64,000 nucleotides of DNA, taken from NCBI GenBank assembly GCA_963797175.1, contig CAWCOL010000009.1, positions 1,593,676 through 1,657,675 on the forward strand, given 5' to 3'. The DNA is from DATLLN01 sp963797175 (GTDB lineage: Bacteria > Actinomycetota > Thermoleophilia > Gaiellales > JAICJC01). Below, piece after piece: positions 15,764 to 24,603 of this stretch; the first letter of the stretch is position 1; the number at the start of each line of letters is the position of its first letter. The position numbers were made by a program, and so were the translations under genes. Under the pieces are notes generated by a model that saw nothing but the letters and a program-made list of their open reading frames with translations, was not told the origin of the DNA and searched no databases.

Positions 15764-17184
15764 CTACGTTTCGCGGCCCTCCGCGCGTCCCGAGTCAACG
15801 ACCAGCAGCGTCTCCAGCGTGGGATCGCTGCAGTAGGCGATGCGGCTGCCCGCCGCGGCCTCGGCGCGGAGCGCCGCCATGATCTCGGCCGTCACCCGCT
15901 CGCCGGGCGCCAGCGCCGGGATGCCCGGCGGGTAGGGCGCAGCCGTCTCGGCGGCGACCTCGCCGATCGCGCGCTCCCAGCCGACCCTCCTGCGCGGGGC
16001 GAAGTAGGCGTCGCGCGGCGCCAGCACCGTCTCGGCCTCGAGCGACCAGACGGTGGACGCGGCCATCGGCCGCGGCGCGCCGCGGCGGCGGGCGACCGAC
16101 TCGATCACGCCGTCGACCAGCACGCCCAGCGAGGCGTCGGTGTCGGCCAGCGTGACGATGGGGACGAGCGTGTCGCGGTCGGCCATCTCGAAGCGCACGC
16201 CGCGTTCGAGCAGGTCGTTCTCGACGACGAAGCCGTCGGCGCCGGTGCCGGCCAGGCGCGAGCACGAGCTTGGTCGGGTCGGACGCCTCGACCACGCCCA
16301 GTCCCTCGACCGCGCGCAGCCGCTCGCGGGCGTCGGCCACGATCGCGATCGTCCGGCCCAGCAGCTCCTCGCCGCGGTCCTCGACCAGCGCGCGGGCGCG
16401 GTCGGAGGAGGCGAGGATGGCGGCGCTGGGGCTGGTCGTGTGCAGCAGCTCGAAGCTCTCGTCCAGCCGGGCGAGGTCGATCCGCTCGCCGCGGGCGAGG
16501 ATGATCGAGCCCTGCGTGAAGGCGGTCAGGTTCTTGTGGGTGGAGGTGACCATGCCGTCCGCACCGCGCGCCAGGGCATGCGGCGGCAGCGCGGGGTGGA
16601 AGCCGAGGTGCGCGCCCCACGCCTGGTCGACGATCAGCGGCACGCCGGCGTCGCCGGTCGAGCGCGGCGATCGCCTCCAGGTCGGAGAGCATGCCGACGT
16701 AGCTCGGCTCGACCAGGAAGACCGCCCGCGCGTCGGGTGCCGAGCGCGAGCGCCGCGGCCACCGTGGCCGGCGCGACGCCCGCGGCGAGGCCGGTGGCCG
16801 CGTCGATCTCGGGCCGCACCCACACCGGCTCCAGGCCGGCCAGCACGAGGCCGGCGAACAGCGACTTGTGCAGCGTGCGGGCGACCGATCACGCGGTCGC
16901 CCGGCCGGCCGACGGCCAGCGCGAACGCCTGGTTGCCGTGCGTCGAGCCGGCCGACCGAGAACCGGCACAGGTCGGCGCCCCACAGCGCCGCCGCCAGCC
17001 GCTCGGCCTGGCCCAGCACGTCGCCGGTCAGGCGCGAGTCCTCGGCCCCGGACACGAGCGGCAGGTCGAGGGCGAGCAGCGCGTCCGCCAGCTCGGGCGA
17101 GCGCTTGTGGCCGGGCACGGTGAACGTCGTGCCGGGGTCCGCCAGGAAGCGGTCGACGGCGTCTGCGAGCGGTCGCTCCGACAT
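15764..17184 (-). CDS. PLP-dependent Orn/Lys/Arg decarboxylase family protein (several frameshifts)
   Basis: About 470 codons, the family length, spread over three frames. The N-terminus reads FTVPGHKRSPELADALL and LTGDVLGQAERLAAALWGAD. The PLP-lysine block STHKNLTAFTQGSIIL is intact, and the C-terminal domain (FEMADRDTLVPIVTLADTD and YPPGIPALAPGERV) matches fold-type I basic amino-acid decarboxylases of the Bacillus SpeA/YaaO group. Product agmatine, cadaverine or putrescine; the sequence does not settle which. It starts 8 nt after a saccharopine-dehydrogenase-family gene, suggesting a polyamine pathway. An agmatinase-like gene lies at 28.2 kb. Confidence 0.75.
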
Positions 17185-17192
17185 CGTCGGCG

Positions 17193-18441
17193 CTAGTCGG
17201 TGGGGGCGGACTCGGCCCACGGCGAGCCCGCGCCGGGCCGCGTGCGGATGCCCCACGGCGCGTCGTAGGCGGGCAGCAGGTCGAGGAACGGCTGTCGCCG
17301 GCATCGCCTCCGGCCCCAGCACGCCGGTGCCCGACCAGGCGCCGGAGTGCAGCAGCTCGAGCGCGATCACGGGGTTGTACGCGGTCTGCCAGACCACGCA
17401 CTGGTGGCCCCACTCGCGCATGCAGTGCTCGTTGTCGGCCACCTGGTACAGGTATGCCTCGAGCGGCTCGCCGTCCTTTCCCGCGCCGCGCACCCAGGTG
17501 CCGGCGCAGGTCTTGCCGCTCATCAGCGGGCCGAGCCTGGCCGGGTCGGGCGTGCAGGCCGCGACGACGTCGCGCGGCGAGACCTCGGCGCCGCGCACCC
17601 GCACCGGGTCGGTGCGGTCGAGGCCGATCGTGTGCAGCACCTGGAGGATGTTGATGAACTCGTCGCCCAACCCGTACTTGAAGGTGACGCGGTCGCAGTC
17701 CACCCAGCGGGGGACGAGCAGCACCTCCTCGTGCTCGACGTTGACGCACTCCACCGGCCCGATCCCCTCAGGAAAGTCGAACGTTTCCGGCTCGGAAAAC
17801 GGCGGCGTCGTGAACCAGCCGCGCTCGCGCTCCCAGATCACGGGCGGGTTGAGGCACTCCTCGATGGTCGTCCAGATCGAGAAGCTGGGCGCGAACGCGT
17901 ACCCCTCGACCTCCAGGTTGGCGCCGTCGCGGACGCCGACCTCGTCGATCCGCGAGAACAGCTCGTCCGCCGCGTGGCGGGCGAACACGTCGGCCAGCCC
18001 CGGCTCGACGCCGATCCCGACCAGCGCCAGCTGGTCCCGCGACTCCCAGCTGTGGGCGTCCTGGAACTGGACGTCGCCCAGCTTGACACCGACCTCCTCA
18101 TGGGGCCGCTGCGGGTGCGGACTGGACAGCGTCATCGCCATGTCCAGGTAGGTGACGCCGCGCTCGCCGGCGGCGAAGAAGATCGGCTCATTGAACCGCG
18201 GGTCGCAGGCGTTGACGACGACGTCCGCGCGCGACTCGGCGATCAGCTGCTCGACGGCGGCCTGGTCGGAGGCGTCGCCGCCGACGCCGCTGAACCGGCC
18301 GTCGTCCGTTGCCGCCGCGGCCGACGCCGCCCGCTCGGGGTCGATGTCGGCCATCACCATCGCGTCGAAGAAGTCGCGGCGGGCGGCGATCGACGCGATT
18401 GCGGCGCCCACGCCGCCGGCTCCCAGCACCAGGATCCTCAT
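17193..18441 (-). CDS. Saccharopine dehydrogenase-family oxidoreductase (C-terminal frameshift)
   Basis: 415 residues after removing one base near 17293, which gives an ending FLDLLPAYDAPWGIRTRPG. N-terminal NAD(P) motif LVLGAGGVGAAIASIA, then VVVNACDPRFNEPI, GIGVEPGLADVFA and SGKTCAGTWVRGAGKDGE. This C-terminal block resembles carboxynorspermidine dehydrogenase (TGLTCIGTWVQGKKDG type), which condenses aspartate semialdehyde with a diamine; lysine dehydrogenases are alternatives. ATG 18441 has TAGCGT 7 nt upstream and no Shine-Dalgarno. It heads a four-gene run with the decarboxylase, sigma factor and propeller protein. Confidence 0.75.
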
Positions 18442-18472
18442 CGGTGCGACGCTATCACGCCGCGCGAGGCGC

Positions 18473-18985
18473 TCAGCCGCCCGCGCTCTCCTGCGCCCGC
18501 ACCATCCACAGCTGCTTCTCGAGCACCTGCACGGCCGCGATCACCAGGTCCTGGCTGGCCGGGTCGAGCTCGCCCAGCTTGTCCATCGCGTCGCGTGCCC
18601 GGTCGATCGCGATCGCCAGCCGCTCGACCAGCAGCTCGATCGCGCGCTCGTCGGCGATCGGGCCGGTCGGCAGCGCGTCGAACGGCGTCGCGTCGGCGAT
18701 CGTGCCGACCCGGCCGTCCACGAACACGCCCAGCTGCACGGCGCGCTCGGCCATCACGTCGGCCTGCTCGCGCACCTCGTCGGTGATCTCGTCGAGGTGC
18801 AGGTGCAGCGCGCGGAACCGCGGGCCGACCAGGTTCCAGTGCAGCTGCTTGGTCACCAGCGACAGGTCGGTGAGATCCACCAGCGTGCGCTGGAGCAGTT
18901 CGCCGGCCTCGGCGACGGTGCTGCCGCCGAGCGTGGGGTGGGCGTGGGCAGATGCAAGTGTCTCGGTCTGCGTGCGCGTTGCCAT
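18473..18985 (-). CDS. dps: Dps-family ferritin-like DNA protection protein
   Basis: 170 residues from ATG 18985 with AGGAG upstream. It forms 12-mers that oxidise and store iron with peroxide. The inter-subunit ferroxidase ligands lie in VTKQLHWNLVGPRF (His) and LHLHLDEITDEVREQAD (Asp/Glu), as in Dps. The N-terminal tail of about 20 residues is not strongly basic, so DNA binding may be weak. It lies 14 nt behind a 49-residue gene whose stop overlaps the Dps ribosome-binding site. Confidence 0.9.
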   Translation of the reverse strand: MATRTQTETLASAHAHPTLGGSTVAEAGELLQRTLVDLTDLSLVTKQLHWNLVGPRFRALHLHLDEITDEVREQADVMAERAVQLGVFVDGRVGTIADATPFDALPTGPIADERAIELLVERLAIAIDRARDAMDKLGELDPASQDLVIAAVQVLEKQLWMVRAQESAGG

Positions 18986-18999
18986 TGCGTCAGCTCCTC

Positions 19000-19149
19000 T
19001 TAGGAATCTCGTGGGGGCGGTGCGGGTGGGGGCGGCGTGATCGAGCCGTTGCCGGGCGGGTCGCTGGCCGGGAAGCTCTCCTCGAGCTCCTCGTCCAGCT
19101 TCTCCTCCTGGTGCGAGCGCTCGTCCCCCGGCGGCGTCTCTGCGGACAT
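19000..19149 (-). CDS. Small acidic/proline-rich protein upstream of dps
   Basis: 49 residues: starts MSAETPPGDERSHQEEK, has an acidic core DEELEESFPASDPPG, and ends in a PPPPAPPP tail. The ESFPASDPP motif is shared by a family of tiny actinobacterial and proteobacterial proteins of unknown role, so this is a real gene despite its size. A -10 TAGCCT (19161-19156) lies exactly 6 nt before ATG, predicting a leaderless mRNA that then reads into dps. It is probably disordered. Confidence 0.65.
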   Translation of the reverse strand: MSAETPPGDERSHQEEKLDEELEESFPASDPPGNGSITPPPPAPPPRDS

Positions 19150-19161
19150 ACCCGCAGGCTA

Positions 19162-20040
19162 CTACTCGATGCGCTCGAACTGGAGGATGGCGGCGGTCAG
19201 CATGATCAGCCCCATCCCCGCGACGATCGCGAGCTCGAGACCGGTGCGGACGTGCCAGCCCCACCAGGTGACGCCGGGATCGAGCGTGTGCCGGGTCGCC
19301 GCCGGGATGTCGAGCCGGTCGAAGACGGCGCGCCGCATCGGGTCGACCGCGTAGGTGATCGGGTCGAGCCGGGTCAGCACGGCCAGCCAGCCGGGGATCC
19401 CGGCCAGCGGGAACATCGCGCCGGAGAGGAAGAGCAGCGGGAAGATCGCCAGCTGGATCACGGCCATGAAGGACTGCCACTGCGTGATCCGGGCAGCCAT
19501 CATCACGCCGAAGCAGACCAGGGCGAAGCTGAGCAGCGCCAGCTCGCAGATCAGCGTCAGCAGCATCACCGGGTTGTACGGGACGCCCACCAGCCCGGCG
19601 AAGAGCAGGATCAGCGAGCCCTGGAACGTGGCGACCGTCGCCCCGCCCAGGCACTTGCCGATCACGATCGAGCTGCGCCGGATCGGTGCCACCATCATCT
19701 CGCGGAGAAAGCCGAACTCGCGGTCGAAGACGATCGAGCCGGCCGTGAAGAACGACGGCATCAGCACCGCCAGGGCCAGCACTCCGGGGAACATGAACGT
19801 GCGGAAGCTGATGCCCGCGGCGCCGGCGCGGGTCAGCGCCGAGAGGCCGGTGCCCAGCACGAACAGATAGAGGATCGGCTGCACCAGCGCGACCACGATC
19901 CGCACGCGGTTGCGCGAGAACGCGATCAGCTCGCGCTGCCAGACGACCCGCACGGCGCGCATGTCGTGGCGCAGGCCGACCGGGGCGAGGCGGACGGTCA
20001 GCGGCGCCTCGGGGGTGGTGGTGCTGGTGGTCGCCGCCAT
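19162..20040 (-). CDS. ABC-2 type exporter permease (DrrB-like)
   Basis: 292 residues, six hydrophobic segments: LVQPILYLFVLGTGL, VLALAVLMPSFFTAG, the FLREMMVAPIRRSSIVIGK cytoplasmic ABC-2 signature, and LAIFPLLFLSGAMFPLAG, with a last helix before the C-terminal FERIE. This is the daunorubicin-resistance/nodulation (ABC2_membrane) architecture for export of hydrophobic compounds. It begins 2 nt after the ATPase stop and is co-regulated with it by the divergent MarR gene. Confidence 0.9.
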   Translation of the reverse strand: MAATTSTTTPEAPLTVRLAPVGLRHDMRAVRVVWQRELIAFSRNRVRIVVALVQPILYLFVLGTGLSALTRAGAAGISFRTFMFPGVLALAVLMPSFFTAGSIVFDREFGFLREMMVAPIRRSSIVIGKCLGGATVATFQGSLILLFAGLVGVPYNPVMLLTLICELALLSFALVCFGVMMAARITQWQSFMAVIQLAIFPLLFLSGAMFPLAGIPGWLAVLTRLDPITYAVDPMRRAVFDRLDIPAATRHTLDPGVTWWGWHVRTGLELAIVAGMGLIMLTAAILQFERIE

Positions 20041-20042
20041 CG

Positions 20043-21062
20043 CTACCGCCGCGTCCGCATCATCTGGCGGGCGAGGTCGGCGCCGCCGGACTCGGCGTCG
20101 CGGATGGTGCGCCCGGTCCAGCGCATGAAGACATCGTCGAGCGAGGGCCGCGAGACGCTGATCGAGCGGATCGGCACGCCCAGCTCGGCGAACAGCCGGG
20201 GCACGAACCGCTCCGCCTCGGCGACGTGGAACGTGACCTCGTCGTCGCGCACCGCGGCCTCGAGCTGGAAGCGGTCGCGCAGCGACTCGATCGCCGCGCG
20301 GTCGTCCTCGGTGGTGATCCGCACCCGGTCGGCGCCGACCGCGGCCTTCAGCGCCGACGGCGTGTCCACCACGACCAGCAGCCCCTGGTCCATGATCGCG
20401 ATCCGGTCGCAGTGCTCTGCCTCGTCCATGTAGTGCGTCGTCAGGAAGATGGTGATGTCCTGGCGCGAGCGCAGCTCCTGCAGGTACTCCCAGATCGAGG
20501 CGCGGGTCTGCGGGTCGAGGCCGATCGTGGGCTCGTCCAGGAACAGGACACGCGGCGCATGCAGCAGGCCGCGAGCGATCTCCAGCCGGCGCTTCATCCC
20601 GCCCGAGAAGGCGAACACGAGGTCGGCCCGGCGGTCGGCAAGGCCCGTCACCTCGAGCACGTCGTCGATCCGCGCCTTGCGCTGACCGCGCGGCACGCCG
20701 TAGAGGTCGGCGTGGAAGCGCAGGTTCTCCTCGGCGGTGAGGTAGACGTCGAGCGTGGTGTCCTGGAAGACGAGGCCGATCGAGCGGCGCACCTCGAGCC
20801 GGTCGGTGCGCACGTCGTGGCCGGCGACGACCGCCTGGCCGGCGGTCGGCTCGATCAGCGTGCACAGCATCTTGATCGTGGTGGACTTGCCGGCGCCGTT
20901 GGGGCCGAGGAAGCCGAACGTCTCGCCCGCGGCGACGTCGAACGAGACCCCCCGCACCGCCTCCACCTTGTCGTACGTCTTGGCCAGGTCGCGCACCGAG
21001 ATCGCGGTCGCCTCGTCGGCGGCGGGCCGGCCGTCCATCAGCTGCTGCGTGCCCACATCCAT
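20043..21062 (-). CDS. ABC exporter ATPase (DrrA-like)
   Basis: 339 residues. Walker A GPNGAGKST near residue 52, signature FSGGMKRRLEIARG, Walker B VLFLDEPTIGLDP, H-loop TTHYMDEAE. The C-terminal extension of about 100 residues after the ATPase core is the DrrA-type domain. It pairs with the following permease. Its ATG (21062) lies inside a palindrome shared with the divergent MarR regulator, leaving only 29 bp between the two start codons. Confidence 0.93.
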   Translation of the reverse strand: MDVGTQQLMDGRPAADEATAISVRDLAKTYDKVEAVRGVSFDVAAGETFGFLGPNGAGKSTTIKMLCTLIEPTAGQAVVAGHDVRTDRLEVRRSIGLVFQDTTLDVYLTAEENLRFHADLYGVPRGQRKARIDDVLEVTGLADRRADLVFAFSGGMKRRLEIARGLLHAPRVLFLDEPTIGLDPQTRASIWEYLQELRSRQDITIFLTTHYMDEAEHCDRIAIMDQGLLVVVDTPSALKAAVGADRVRITTEDDRAAIESLRDRFQLEAAVRDDEVTFHVAEAERFVPRLFAELGVPIRSISVSRPSLDDVFMRWTGRTIRDAESGGADLARQMMRTRR

Positions 21063-21100
21063 TGGTAGCGACCAACTATAGGATGTAGTCTATGGATGTG
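21054..21100. promoter_or_regulatory. Interlocked palindromes between exporter and MarR genes
   Basis: CACATCCAT (21054-21062) and ATGGATGTG (21092-21100) are perfect inverted repeats that contain the two divergent start codons. Inside lies a second palindrome TTGGT-AGCG-ACCAA (21062-21075), then an imperfect CTATAGGATGTAGTCTATGG. The inner element is the likely MarR operator. Confidence 0.55.
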
Positions 21101-21568
21101 CAAACGGAAAGCCTCACGCTTCCCGAGCGGCTGCTGCGATCGCCGGCGTTCGTGATGCTCCAGATCCTGCGGGCCGGCCGGCGGGCCGCCGAGCAGCGCC
21201 CGGGAGGGCCGAGGCTGCCGCACATCAGCGTGCTTGCGTGCCTGGTCGAGTTCGGGCCGCAGTCCCAGCGCGAGGTGGCCGACCGCCTGCGGTTCGACCC
21301 CAGCGACGTCGTGGACGTGGTCGATCAGCTGGAGGAGGCAGGCCACGCCGTCCGCCAGCGCGATCCGCTCGACCGCCGCCGCTACTCGCTGGCCGCGACG
21401 CCCGCCGGGCGGCGCTGGCTCGACCGGCGGCTGGCCGAGATCGAGGCGCGCACCTCCCAGTTCCTGCCCGGCCTCGACGACGACGAGCGCCGCCAGCTCG
21501 AGTCGCTGCTGCTGCGCGTGCTCGCCCACCTCGACGTGCGCATTCCCGAGCACTACCGCGCGCCGTAG
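21092..21568 (+). CDS. MarR-family transcriptional regulator
   Basis: 158 residues. Winged helix: HISVLACLVEFGPQSQREVADRL then FDPSDVVDVVDQLEEAGHAVRQRDPLDRRRYSLAATPAG, where the DRR wing is diagnostic of MarR. Long flanking helices form the dimer. It is divergent from a DrrAB-type exporter and very probably represses it and itself by binding the palindromes that overlap both start codons. The inducing ligand is unknown. Confidence 0.9.
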   Translation: MDVQTESLTLPERLLRSPAFVMLQILRAGRRAAEQRPGGPRLPHISVLACLVEFGPQSQREVADRLRFDPSDVVDVVDQLEEAGHAVRQRDPLDRRRYSLAATPAGRRWLDRRLAEIEARTSQFLPGLDDDERRQLESLLLRVLAHLDVRIPEHYRAP

Positions 21569-21600
21569 AAATCGGCCCCGAAGGGCTGTACCCTCGCTCC

Positions 21601-22608
21601 GTGAGCACGATCGCGGCAGCACCGGGGAGGGTCCCGGCGGTCTCGTTCACCACCGCTTGGTGGGCGGTCGTGCGCGCGACCCTGGGCACCTTGATCCTGA
21701 CGGTGATCCTCGCGATTCCGGTGCTGGCGATCGGCCAGTATGCCGGCCTGCCGGTTGGGCACGCGGGCACCGCGGCCCCGTTCGCGTGGCCGTTCGTGCC
21801 CGATCTGCTGTGGTTCCGGCTGCTCGACCTGCTCGTCGGCGTCGGCGTGAGCCTGTGGGCGGCGTGTCGCCTTCGCAACGACCTGGCCCACGACAACGTC
21901 ACGATCGGCCTGGTCGAGGCGCTGGCCTCGGCCGGGGTGGTGATGGGGCTGTTCTGGGTCTCGTGGCCCGCCAGTCTGGCGGCGACCGTGCCGGTGGCCG
22001 TGCTGCTGCGCTGGGCCGCGCGTCCCGGCTGCCCCGAGCCGCTCGGGGTGCGACGGCACGCCAGGTGGATCATCCTGGCCGTCCTGGCGCTCTGTGCCGG
22101 CAGCGTGATCGCTGTCAATGCGATCCCGGTCGCCGCGCAGGCAAACGCCGACTGCGGATCGATGGGCGGCACGGGGATCGAGAGCCCGGCGGGCGGCGGA
22201 GGCAGCGGTGGCGGCCCGCCGCAGCGCTTCGGCTACAGCCCCGGCCGGGTCGGCCTGCCGGCCGTCTGCGTGGAGAACCGTGCGTGGTTCGCCCGCGCGA
22301 CCGTGCTCGGCCTCGACGCCGCCGCGCTGCCGGCCGAGCGGCCGTGGTCACTGTCGCTCGTGCGCGGGGTCTCCTACTCGGCCGGCCCGGGCGTGGGTTT
22401 CGACCCCGTGGGCCGGTTCGTGCTCGGCGCCCGTTCGCACCGGGCGGTGTTCCTGCTGCTCCACTTCAACCGCTGCCGTCCGGGGATGGCGGGCCGCACC
22501 TATACGCTCGCGTCGCTGCCGCTTCGCGTGCGCGTGTACGGCCGTGTCGAGACGTATCGCGTGCGGTTCAACGAGTCCGTGCAGACCACCTGTCCGGGCG
22601 TCGGCTAG
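21601..22608 (+). CDS. Hypothetical membrane protein with extracytoplasmic C-terminal domain
   Basis: 335 residues from GTG 21601, with TACCCT (21589-21594) 6 nt upstream and no Shine-Dalgarno. Four hydrophobic helices lie between residues 25 and 180, followed by a glycine-rich linker and a C-terminal domain of about 150 residues. That domain contains cysteines (NADCGS, AVCVENR, NRCRPG, TTCPGVG) able to form disulfides outside the cell. I do not recognise the family and no function can be inferred from the neighbours (MarR upstream, VOC protein downstream). Confidence 0.65.
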   Translation: MSTIAAAPGRVPAVSFTTAWWAVVRATLGTLILTVILAIPVLAIGQYAGLPVGHAGTAAPFAWPFVPDLLWFRLLDLLVGVGVSLWAACRLRNDLAHDNVTIGLVEALASAGVVMGLFWVSWPASLAATVPVAVLLRWAARPGCPEPLGVRRHARWIILAVLALCAGSVIAVNAIPVAAQANADCGSMGGTGIESPAGGGGSGGGPPQRFGYSPGRVGLPAVCVENRAWFARATVLGLDAAALPAERPWSLSLVRGVSYSAGPGVGFDPVGRFVLGARSHRAVFLLLHFNRCRPGMAGRTYTLASLPLRVRVYGRVETYRVRFNESVQTTCPGVG

Positions 22609-22646
22609 CGTCCTCCCCGAGGGTCAACGCAACCAGAGGAGCGGGC

Positions 22647-23009
22647 ATGATCACGGTCGAGCACGTGGACTTCGTCGCCGTCGCCACCGAGGACGTCGAG
22701 CGGGCCAAGGCGTTCTACGGCGAGACGCTGGGCCTGCCGCTCGAGCGCGTCACGCCCGCGGGCGTCGAGTTCCGGGCGGGCCAGGTCACGGTGGGAGTCT
22801 GGAACCCCGCGGCGGCCGGAATGACGTTCGAGCCGAACCCGAACGGGTTCGCGATGCGGGTGCCCGACGTCGCCGAGGCCCGGCGGGCGCTGGAGGCCAA
22901 GGGCGTCGAGTTCGACGGCGAGACGTTCGACACCGGCGTCTGCCACATGGCGCTGTTCCGGGATCCCGACGGCAACAGGCTGATCCTGCACCGTCGCTAC
23001 GCGGCCTAG
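22647..23009 (+). CDS. VOC-superfamily protein (glyoxalase/bleomycin-resistance fold)
   Basis: 120 residues, one VOC module pair. It begins VEHVDFVAVATEDVERAKAFYGETLGLPL (here split around the FYGETLG signature) and ends FRDPDGNRLILHRR, the classic FxDPDGN end motif. Metal ligand positions His 6 and Glu/His near the C-terminus are plausible. AGAGGAG precedes ATG 22647. Such stand-alone proteins include isomerases, dioxygenases and resistance proteins, and the specific role is not predictable. Its 3' end overlaps the converging ArsR gene by 4 bp. Confidence 0.85.
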   Translation: MITVEHVDFVAVATEDVERAKAFYGETLGLPLERVTPAGVEFRAGQVTVGVWNPAAAGMTFEPNPNGFAMRVPDVAEARRALEAKGVEFDGETFDTGVCHMALFRDPDGNRLILHRRYAA

Positions 23010-23326
23010 ACGGCGGCGGGAGCTCCCGCCTCGAGCGAGGCGAGCAGGCCGGGGAACCGCTGGTCGAGATCCTCGCGGCGCAGTGACATGAAGCGCTCGG
23101 TGCCCTGGGCGCGGGTGCGGGTGACGCCGGCCTCGCGCAGCAGCCGCAGGTGGTAGGAGCAGGTCGAGACCGGCATGTCCAGCCGCTCCTGCACGGCGGC
23201 GCAGTTCAGTTCGCCCTCGGCACCGAGCACGCGCACCATGGTCAGCCGGACGGGGTCGCCCAGCGCCCGCAGCACCGTCGCCAGGTCGATCTCCTCGGTT
23301 CGTGGGTGGTGGATCGTCCGTACCAT
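23006..23326 (-). CDS. ArsR-family transcriptional regulator
   Basis: 106 residues from ATG 23326 (MVRTIHHPRTEEIDL). Winged helix: VLRALGDPVRLTMVRVLGAEGELNC, then ERLDMPVSTCSYHLRLLREAGVTRTRAQG. It lacks the ELCV metal box, so it is probably a non-metal ArsR repressor. It is divergent from an MFS transporter, with a palindrome over the MFS start codon as the likely operator. A longer start at 23395 would read across that operator and is less likely. Confidence 0.88.
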   Translation of the reverse strand: MVRTIHHPRTEEIDLATVLRALGDPVRLTMVRVLGAEGELNCAAVQERLDMPVSTCSYHLRLLREAGVTRTRAQGTERFMSLRREDLDQRFPGLLASLEAGAPAAV

Positions 23327-23362
23327 CGTGCGTGCTCTCCTCGTCGTCGAAAATCTGCTACG

Positions 23363-23386
23363 GTATCTCCATGACTTTGGAAATAC
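23363..23386. promoter_or_regulatory. Probable ArsR operator overlapping the MFS start codon
   Basis: GTATCTCCA (23363-23371) and TGGAAATAC (23378-23386) are inverted repeats with one mismatch and a 6-nt centre. The A of the MFS ATG is the last base of the left arm, so bound repressor would block transcription start or translation. Confidence 0.5.
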
Positions 23387-24603
23387 AGAGAACATCTTAC
23401 CGCACGACGGCCGCGCAGGCCAGCGAGCGGGTGTGGTGGCCGTTCCTGCTGGTGGCCGGCGCGATCATGCTGGCGCTGATGGGATCGTCCACGCCGACGC
23501 CCCTCTACGGCGTCTACGCGGCCCAGTGGCACTTCTCGTCCCTCGATCTGACCGAGGTCTACGCCGTCTACGCGATCGCCGTGCTGGCGGCGCTGCTCGG
23601 CACGGGCAGCCTCTCCGACGCCGTCGGCCGCCGCCCGGTGATCGTCGCCGCGCTGTCCGGCCTCGCCGGCGCGATGATCGTCTTCACCTTCGCCAGCGGG
23701 CTCGACTGGCTCTACGCCGCGCGCACGCTCCAGGGCCTGGCCACCGGCCTGCTGCTGGGCGCGACCGGCGCCGCGCTGATCGACCTGCACCCACGCCGTG
23801 ACGGCGCGCACGCGGGCCTCGTCAACGGCATCGCCAGCGCCGCGGGCATCGGTGTCGGCGCGGGGCTGTCGGGCCTGCTGGTCGAGTACCTGCCCCGCCC
23901 CGAGGTGCTGCCGTTCGTCGTGATCGCGGCGCTCAGCGCGCTGCTCGCGTCCGCCGCCTGGCGGCTGCCCGAGCCGGTCGTGCGGAGCGGCAGCGTCTCG
24001 CTGCGCCCGCGGATGCCCAGCGTTCCCCGGGCGCTCTGGCGGACCTTCGCGCTGTCCGGGCTGGGCGTGCTCGCCGCATGGTCGGTCGGCGGCCTCTACC
24101 TCTCGCTTGGCCCCAGCATCATCGACGACCTGCATCCGACCACGAACCTCGCCATCGGCGGGCTGTTCGTGTTCGCCGTCTGCGCCTTCGCGACCGGCGC
24201 CCAGTGGGTGCTGCGCACGACGACGGTCCGCGCAACGCTGGTCGGTGGCGCCGCGTCGCTGGCCGCCGGATCGGCGGCGACCGCCGCGGCCATCCACGCC
24301 GGCTCGCTGACGGCCTTCCTGGCCGGCAGCGTCGTGGTCGGCTTCGGCTTCGGCGCCGCGTTCACCGGCGCGCTTCGCTCGCTGTCGGCGGTGCTCGCAC
24401 CGGCGCACCGGGCGGGTGTGATGTCGGCCTTCTTCGTGGTCGCCTATGCCTCGATCTCGATCCCGGCGATCGGCGCGGGCCTCGCGGCCGGGCACGTGGG
24501 CGTCGCCTCGGCGGCATCCTGGTTCGGCGCCGCGGTCGCGGTCGTTGCGGCGCTGGTCGCGGTGATCGGCTGGTTCGAGCTCAGGCCGTCGGCGCGGGGC
24601 TGA
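23371..24603 (+). CDS. MFS transporter (12-helix, efflux-like)
   Basis: 410 residues. Twelve hydrophobic segments; the loop 2-3 MFS motif appears as GTGSLSDAVGRRPVIVAAL (G-x-L-x-D-x-x-G-R-R). Segment LQGLATGLLLGATGAALIDLHP resembles the motif C region of exporters. The N-terminus SSTPTPLYGVYAAQW is typical of the Bcr/SetA-like actinobacterial group. It is divergent from an ArsR repressor, so it is probably an inducible drug or metabolite pump. The 3' end overlaps the converging NhaA gene by 23 bp. Confidence 0.88.
   Translation: MTLEIQRTSYRTTAAQASERVWWPFLLVAGAIMLALMGSSTPTPLYGVYAAQWHFSSLDLTEVYAVYAIAVLAALLGTGSLSDAVGRRPVIVAALSGLAGAMIVFTFASGLDWLYAARTLQGLATGLLLGATGAALIDLHPRRDGAHAGLVNGIASAAGIGVGAGLSGLLVEYLPRPEVLPFVVIAALSALLASAAWRLPEPVVRSGSVSLRPRMPSVPRALWRTFALSGLGVLAAWSVGGLYLSLGPSIIDDLHPTTNLAIGGLFVFAVCAFATGAQWVLRTTTVRATLVGGAASLAAGSAATAAAIHAGSLTAFLAGSVVVGFGFGAAFTGALRSLSAVLAPAHRAGVMSAFFVVAYASISIPAIGAGLAAGHVGVASAASWFGAAVAVVAALVAVIGWFELRPSARG

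Noticed and set aside
15751..15798. Longer start for the ECF sigma factor
   Set aside because: It would overlap the decarboxylase end by 35 bases and adds a basic stretch not typical of the family; ATG 15750 follows that gene by 13 nt.
18952..20433. Plus-strand frame opposite dps and the ABC permease
   Set aside because: Antisense shadow; the minus strand has complete ABC and Dps motifs.
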